From: Aphrocallistes beatrix
Lineage: Eukaryota > Porifera > Hexactinellida > Sceptrulophora > Aphrocallistidae
Direction of reading: 5' to 3'
DNA length: 64,000 bases
Assembly: GCA_963281255.1 (NCBI GenBank)
Contig: OY725488.1
Location: 3,681,925 to 3,745,924 of the forward strand
Position 1 is the first letter of the stretch; each line of letters starts with the position of its first letter. The translations under genes and the position numbers were made by a program. The notes beneath the pieces were generated by a model, which was not told where the DNA came from, ran no database searches, and worked only from the letters and a program-made list of their open reading frames with translations. Positions 58,886-64,000 of this stretch are shown here, in pieces.

Positions 58886-59117
58886 TCCCGAGCATTTTAA
58901 AAATGAACTCCCTCATAGAGCTATTTTGATTTGATTTTATATGTTTTTTTTTCTAAATTTTTGCGTTTTATAATTTCTAAAGGGGCCAAAACAAAAATCA
59001 AAACAAATACCGTCCAACTCGTACAATCATATTGTAGACCGCTCAGTAATACAATGAAATTAACCAAATTTTGCCGGTTTTTTTTACTCCAGGCAAGGTT
59101 TTTCGAGGGCGGTATCC
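58886..59117. mobile_element. Family B right-end fragment (B9)
   Basis: Starts CCCGAGCATTTTAAAAATGA and ends TTTTTCGAGGGCGGTATCC before TTAA (59118-59121). Inserted next to the second Ginger-like remnant; it supplies most of the start of the open frame at 58931. Confidence 0.75.
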
Positions 59118-59121
59118 TTAA

Positions 59122-59640
59122 CCTGAGTAAAAGCCACTCGACCTATCCAACAGAGCAGTCATCTGAAGATGTATCAATTCATCCTGATCCTCTAAGGGAT
59201 CCTTATGTTATTGAAATCGAAAACATCGATGATATTGGTCATGAAATGAAACTTATTCGCAAGCAGAATGAGTCTCTGAATATCAAAGTAGACCAGGTCA
59301 GACAAAAGCGTATCTATGATAAAAAAGTAAAAACCACTGGTAATTGATAGCTAGATGCTGATTTTTTTTATTATTTACAACATGCTGCGATACCCGCTAT
59401 AATATTATTTATTGAACATTTTATTTATAGATCTGATATTCAGGAAAGAGAAAAGTTTATCGTACGTAATATCAAAAAGGACAAAAGGCTTCCAAAGATG
59501 AAGAGCCAACCAATTTATCTTGGATCTTTTATTGCTAAAAATTTACAAAAAGTCATCTCGTTACTGATGTCAAACAGAAAAGTTTTTCATACCCTATTCA
59601 AATCTCGAAAAAATATACACAACACGAGGAGCAGGTATTT
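59122..59640 (+). pseudogene. C-terminal integrase remnant of a second Ginger-like copy
   Basis: Open to 59339, an intron (GTAATTGAT ... TTATTTATAG), then from 59431. Exon text QVRQKRIYDKKV corresponds to TRQKRVYDNKV at 49160, and RSDIQEREKFIVRNIKKDKR to RSDIQTSDHILIRNICKDKR at 49342; the intron sits at the same codon in both. The acidic upstream part (SSEDVSIHPDPLRDPYVIEI) aligns loosely with its counterpart. The GPY/F region is degenerate (YLGSFIAKN). Frames break after about 59545. Family B sequence truncates it on the left. Confidence 0.8.
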
Positions 59641-59685
59641 AGTTAAAATGAGCAAGTTGTAATATATGTTGGAAAATATTATAGA

Positions 59686-60129
59686 CAAGCGCGCTTCGCT
59701 TGCTTGCGCTGCGCGGCTAGCGGAAACTTCATGTCCACCGGAGGCTCCCTTCGGTCGCCTGGGGGTGACATTGGTTAATTATAAGGGAGATATCATCACT
59801 AAATATGTCCATCTTAGTTTGAAAATCGATATCACTCGAAAAATCAGCAAATTTGTCAATTCTAAATTTTTTGATGCGTAGTGATGACGTCATAACAGAA
59901 TGATGAGTCATCATTTTTGATGATAGTTGCATCATATGTGAGGCGTGTTAGTATACAGATTCTATTAAAATTTCAGCCTTCTATCTCCTATAATGGCTGA
60001 GTTATGCCCGAATAACTGTGTTGCTTAACTTTTTGCTCTGAGCTCAGAACTTACTGTAGCCATAGCCAAAAGACTCCCACATGCTAAAAATCAGCTTTCT
60101 GCGCCTGGCAGTTTCTTTAATCAATTCGT

Positions 60130-60174
<45 letters not shown>

Positions 60175-60201
60175 ACATTAATCGAGTTTTAATAGTAAGG
60201 A
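59686..60201 (-). mobile_element. Helitron-like non-autonomous element, copy 3
   Basis: Minus strand start TCCTTACTATTAAAACTCGA at 60201 (preceded by A), GC-rich hairpin tail ending GCGCGCTTG at 59686. A long TA microsatellite at 60123-60170. Same content as the copies at 43938 and 44481. It separates the integrase and OTU parts of the second Ginger-like copy. Confidence 0.75.
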
Positions 60202-60269
60202 TATACAGTCCATATATTTTTTTTCTCTATACAAATAGCCAAATCTTGAAGATAAGTTTTAATTCATCT

Positions 60270-60850
60270 ACCCCAGATGAAGTGTTCTAAAAGAAGAAGC
60301 ACAGATGTGATAAATCAAATTGACATTAAGAAATCGAAGGTAATATTAATGATTATATTTTTTAAGGCAGTAAATAACCTTAATTTATTTATATAAGGCT
60401 ACATCCGAGGTCTGTTTATGGCATTTCGTGGAAATCAATCCATGAAGAATTAAATTTTCTGAAAGCAAATTCCAATTAAATTTACCCATGTGGTATGGCA
60501 TGAAAATCCAACGTACAGTGGAATTTGCTTATTAGCAACATTGCTCTATTAGCAACCAATCTTCAGGTCCCAGGTGAAGATTTTGTGTTAATTCTGTTCA
60601 CTTATTTGCAACTTCGCGTATTAGCAACCATTTTATGAGCAAAACTCGAGCTGCTAATAAGCGAATTCCACTGTACGCATCTATAAATACTAAATTATAC
60701 ATTCTCTTTATTCTTCTTAAAGAACGATGCCATCCGAAAATAAAAAAGGCGATTTATTCATTTCACCATTGCATGAGACTCTCTACAACACGAATGTGAG
60801 ACAGATGTGTCTGTCCAATGACAACCGTTCTGTTCTCGGTTCTTAAAGAT
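60270..60850 (+). other. Possible 5' exons of the OTU gene in the second Ginger-like copy
   Basis: 60279 starts MKCSKRRSTDVINQIDIKKS, followed by a donor (AAGGTAATA). 60727-60845 is a 39-codon frame (MPSENKKGDLFISPLHE...). A pogo-like element lies between them (60516-60673). Neither piece has a recognised domain; assignment is by position only. Confidence 0.3.
60516..60673. mobile_element. 158-bp pogo-like element, TA target
   Basis: Ends CAGTGGAATTTGCTTATTAG and inverse CTAATAAGCGAATTCCACTG, TA at 60514-60515 and 60674-60675. TATTAGCAAC occurs four times inside. Confidence 0.85.
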
Positions 60851-61020
60851 ACCACTCCTTTTGACATGGTTGTTCCATTTAATAAATAATTATGATATTT
60901 GAATGTGGAATTTATTGATGTTTAATTTACAAATCAACATATTACAAGTATATGCACTTTAAAAATGTAAATATAATTTGGGAATTAAAGAAATTGCTTC
61001 GTAGAGAGAAGAAATTTTAA

Positions 61021-61905
61021 ACGCACTTCAACGATGGGCACAAGTAGCATACCCTGGAAAATTCGAAAATTGCAGTTTGCAAAGTCGACAATGCATCAAC
61101 TACCCTCAAGGTTTTATACCAAGTTGTAAGTTAATCATTCTTACTTATTTATCAATGAAAGTATTTGATTGTTTTCGATAAAAAAAATCGTTTTGTTTTA
61201 GATTTGTGAATTGCTGGAAGTGGAATTGATTAGCAGGGAATTTTGGTCAATGACTGAACAATTCCCTTTCAAGTTACCACCTCTATCTAAAACGGGCCAT
61301 TCTATCAGGCGGTTACAGAACAATGGCAAAAGATGAAATGTTTACAACTTGGAGTCACCTTCAAAGAATATTTTGATCAATAATCATCACTGACCGGTGC
61401 ACTATTATCAAAATTTATTCCGTGGCAAACTAGCAGAATTGGGATGGACGGTAACTGTTTTTTTAGATGCCTATCTAAAATTATATCAGGCACAGAAGAG
61501 CATCATGCAAAGCTTAGGGCTGAAACATGTAGGTACTATATGGTGACGAATGGAAAACCTATCATCACTCGGTATCTAAAGACATTTAATAAGGATTTGT
61601 CTACGATTTCCTATATAAATACATCAGCCATGTCTGAAGACGGTATTTGGGCGAAAGATGTCTAGGTAATGGCGATATTGAGCATATTAAATTCTGATGT
61701 TTACATTGCTTCGGAGTAGCATGATCCTAGAAAACTCAACAGATGCGAGTCATTTGGAACAGATACTCAGGGTGTATCGAGTTTATTAGACATCCTAAAA
61801 ATATATGCCTCTATATTTCAAATTCTCATCAACTTCATTATGAGCCAGTTATCCGGCTAATAAACTCAGAATACGATTCTTTCAAATTACAGGACACTAG
61901 CAAAA
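61021..61905 (+). pseudogene. OTU-family protease remnant of the second Ginger-like copy
   Basis: From about 61400 one frame reads FIPWQTSRIGMDGNCFFRCL, with the Asp-Gly-Asn-Cys motif, then EEHHAKLRAE, SAMSEDGIWAKDV, stop, VMAILSILNSDVYIASE, stop. The final HYEPVI (about 61840) is in another frame after SNSHQL. Spacing from DGNC to HYEPV fits a whole OTU domain, about 140 residues. Upstream, 61205-61345 (FWSMTEQFPFKLPPLSKTGH) may belong to the same protein. At least two stops and two frame changes make it dead. OTU proteases are known in Ginger1-type elements. Confidence 0.75.
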
Positions 61906-64000
61906 ACCCTTATTTCTGTTAGAATTAACAGCATTCCTATCCCATCAAAAGTCGATCTGTCTCCTGTTATTATTGACATTTAATTTAAAAAGTATCAATA
62001 TTTATGTAAATTTTAATTATAACTGCGTTGATAGCCAAAATCAAATCTAAAAATATACATATTATTGGTACTACATTGTTTAAAGGATTAAAGATTATTC
62101 GGATTCTTATTGATATATTGCCGTCCCTACTAGATTTATTGAGGTTGTGCAATAGAAAATGTTTAATAAAACTGAGAAAATAAATAATTGAAGCATAAAG
62201 ACAAAGTCTTTTGATTAGCTAAAGAACGAGCGAGCCAAAATAGCTGTTAGATAAATATACTACACTGTATCAAGTTACTTACAATGGCTATTAATTCAAG
62301 CAAATTAGAGAGATCATATCTGGTTTCTAGAGATATTATGGATGCATGGTAATATTCAAGTTTTAATATGGTAATCAAGTTACGATAGAAGTTGTGAATC
62401 CATGGTGGTTATCAAGTTACGATAAACCGACTTAAGTGGATTATCGACAATTAATGTTACATCCGAGGTTATGATATCTGAGATCAAGTAAGATACTTAC
62501 AAATTCGGACACCAACACTCAATTTAGTTGCAGATACCGTATTAGTTATTAGTTACATATAGGAATTCAACAATTCCAGTCTCGTCTATAAGTTATCCTT
62601 TTTGATTTTGTAAATTTGTGTTTGTGATCTAGGATTTCTACATACGTATGTGGCATTATTTGGTATAATTGTTTTTAGATCATTCGTTTGTATATCTGGC
62701 TGTTCTCTATATTAATAAGCTTGCTTTACAGGAGTGAAACCCCTGTAGTTGTATGCATATATCCCAGTATGCACTATTGTGAACAAAGATTTCGGGGTAA
62801 TCTTTAATTTCGCAATGTCAAGGGTACATGTAACAAAATATCAAACAGGAGGGATACGAAGAGGGAAAAAGTTTGAGAACGAATGCCTTAACTAATTTTC
62901 TCAAATGATAATTAATTGCATCAGGAACCGCAGGTTGAGGGGCATCCGTAGCAGTTTGAGTTAAATAGCCACTTCAGTAAGGAAACTCATGCGCAACAGT
63001 ACATCATTGATTGCTGATGTCAGGGTGTTAGCAATAACGGCGTTAACGTTTTACAATTATATAAAATATTCATGGTATGCGACGGTTTCATCTTACAAAC
63101 TTCTCTTTGTTTGCAAAGTCAGTACACACATCAGCCATAATCGTAAAATCCATTCCAGACAAAACTAGCCCCAAATGTGGAAGAATGCCAAGGGCCATGA
63201 TCTGCAAGTGCTCATTCTGGATGGCACTTAAAATGTATTTATGTTTCCTCGCCACCCAATACAGCTACATAATAAGAAGTCGAGTGCACATGGATACTGA
63301 AGTGCGCATACTGATATTTATAGGCACAACAGCATTTTTACATATTACATACATTTTCTCAGTATATTCTGTATTTCTCAATATTTTACCGAGAATGACC
63401 ATGGCGAACGCAAAAAGTTATGCTGCAAAGAATATTAACTCGCTTCAAGCTAATAACCAGACAGGTAGGTGCAGCCTACATATGGGAAGGGGGCATATCG
63501 GTATTGGGAAGTACGATATACACAGATTTTACACACGAGCATACTTCTGAAGTGTGGGGGAGTTTTCCATGCCTCAATGCAAATTCCTCTATTCTGGCTC
63601 AGGAATTCGAGATGGCTGCCTATATCGAAGGTGACCTTAAGAAATTAAACATAACGGCTCTTTATTGGGTCACTCAGAAGTCCGTCGGTTAGTTTAAGGA
63701 TTTAATCCTATAAAAAGTACAATCCTGGATAGATAACATCATTGCAAGTGGATGTTCGAGAATGATCTCCTATACATTCATTGAGAACAGATCGTGTAGA
63801 AGAAGATACTTTATTTTTGTCATCAAAAGAAATGACTATTGTGAGAGATTGCAATGACGATCATATTCATTTTCTCTGGGGGGCAAGCACCCCAGGCCGC
63901 CCTTACCGTCGCTCGCTCTTGGATCCCCCAGATTTTATTTTTCCAAAACGTGGCGCATATGATTTCATCCACGATCGTTTCCCACCATTTGGAACCTATA
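61906..64000. other. Unassigned right end of the window
   Basis: 62220-62560 has short repeats (ATGGTAATATTCAAG, ATCAAGTTACGATA twice). 63077-63692 has two overlapping plus frames (157 and 90 codons) with higher GC than the surroundings; the longer has a hydrophobic stretch (ILIFIGTTAFLHITYIFSVY). No family is recognised and coding is unproven. 63870-63930 is markedly GC-rich (GCAAGCACCCCAGGCCGCCC) and could be the edge of another repeat. Confidence 0.3.

Noticed and set aside
63077-63692. Membrane protein gene at the right end
   Set aside because: Two overlapping frames with no recognised domain; hydrophobic stretch alone is weak, so it is listed only as unassigned.

Overview
The window is AT-rich, intron-bearing animal DNA packed with transposable elements. 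I see no rRNA, tRNA, CRISPR array or bacterial-style operon. The one host gene I can identify is a novel-type protein kinase C of the delta/theta group on the minus strand. Two coding exons are visible: the N-terminal C2-like exon with the start codon at 12222-12599, and an exon with the pseudosubstrate and first half of the C1A zinc finger at 6205-6432. They are separated by about 5.8 kb of repeat-filled intron. This points to a metazoan; the phylum cannot be settled from the sequence.

Layout. 397-3860: decayed DDE transposase gene with the start of an OTU-type protease tail. 3.9-12.6 kb: PKC gene with intronic repeats, including two large foldback elements. 12.7-29.1 kb: nested and end-to-end copies of two non-autonomous families that both use TTAA target sites (family A, ends GGTTGGTGTTTCC; family B, ends GGATACCGCCCTCG), invaded by Harbinger-like, pogo-like and hAT-like elements. 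29.2-33 kb: unique AT-rich DNA and Helitron-like fragments. 33.1-35.7 kb: a broken ZMYM1-like hAT transposase between pogo-like repeats. 36.4-47.2 kb: more B copies, a split OTU gene (40402-42235) and two tandem Helitron-like elements. 46.6-53.3 kb: a foldback element carrying a complete 4.4-kb Ginger-like element (47419-51866) and a pogo-like element (52193-52835). 53.5-57.5 kb: a Helitron Rep/helicase gene with a large internal deletion and a probable OTU remnant. 59.1-61.9 kb: a second Ginger-like copy with an OTU protease remnant. The last 2 kb are unassigned.

The most striking theme is that cysteine proteases of deubiquitinase folds occur with three unrelated classes of DNA transposon in 64 kb: OTU with a MULE-like transposase lineage, OTU with a Ginger-like integrase, OTU (weaker) with a Helitron, and a C19/USP-like domain inside the other Ginger-like element. 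The second theme is that almost every short element here repeats its own terminal motif internally, as expected if those motifs are transposase-binding iterons.
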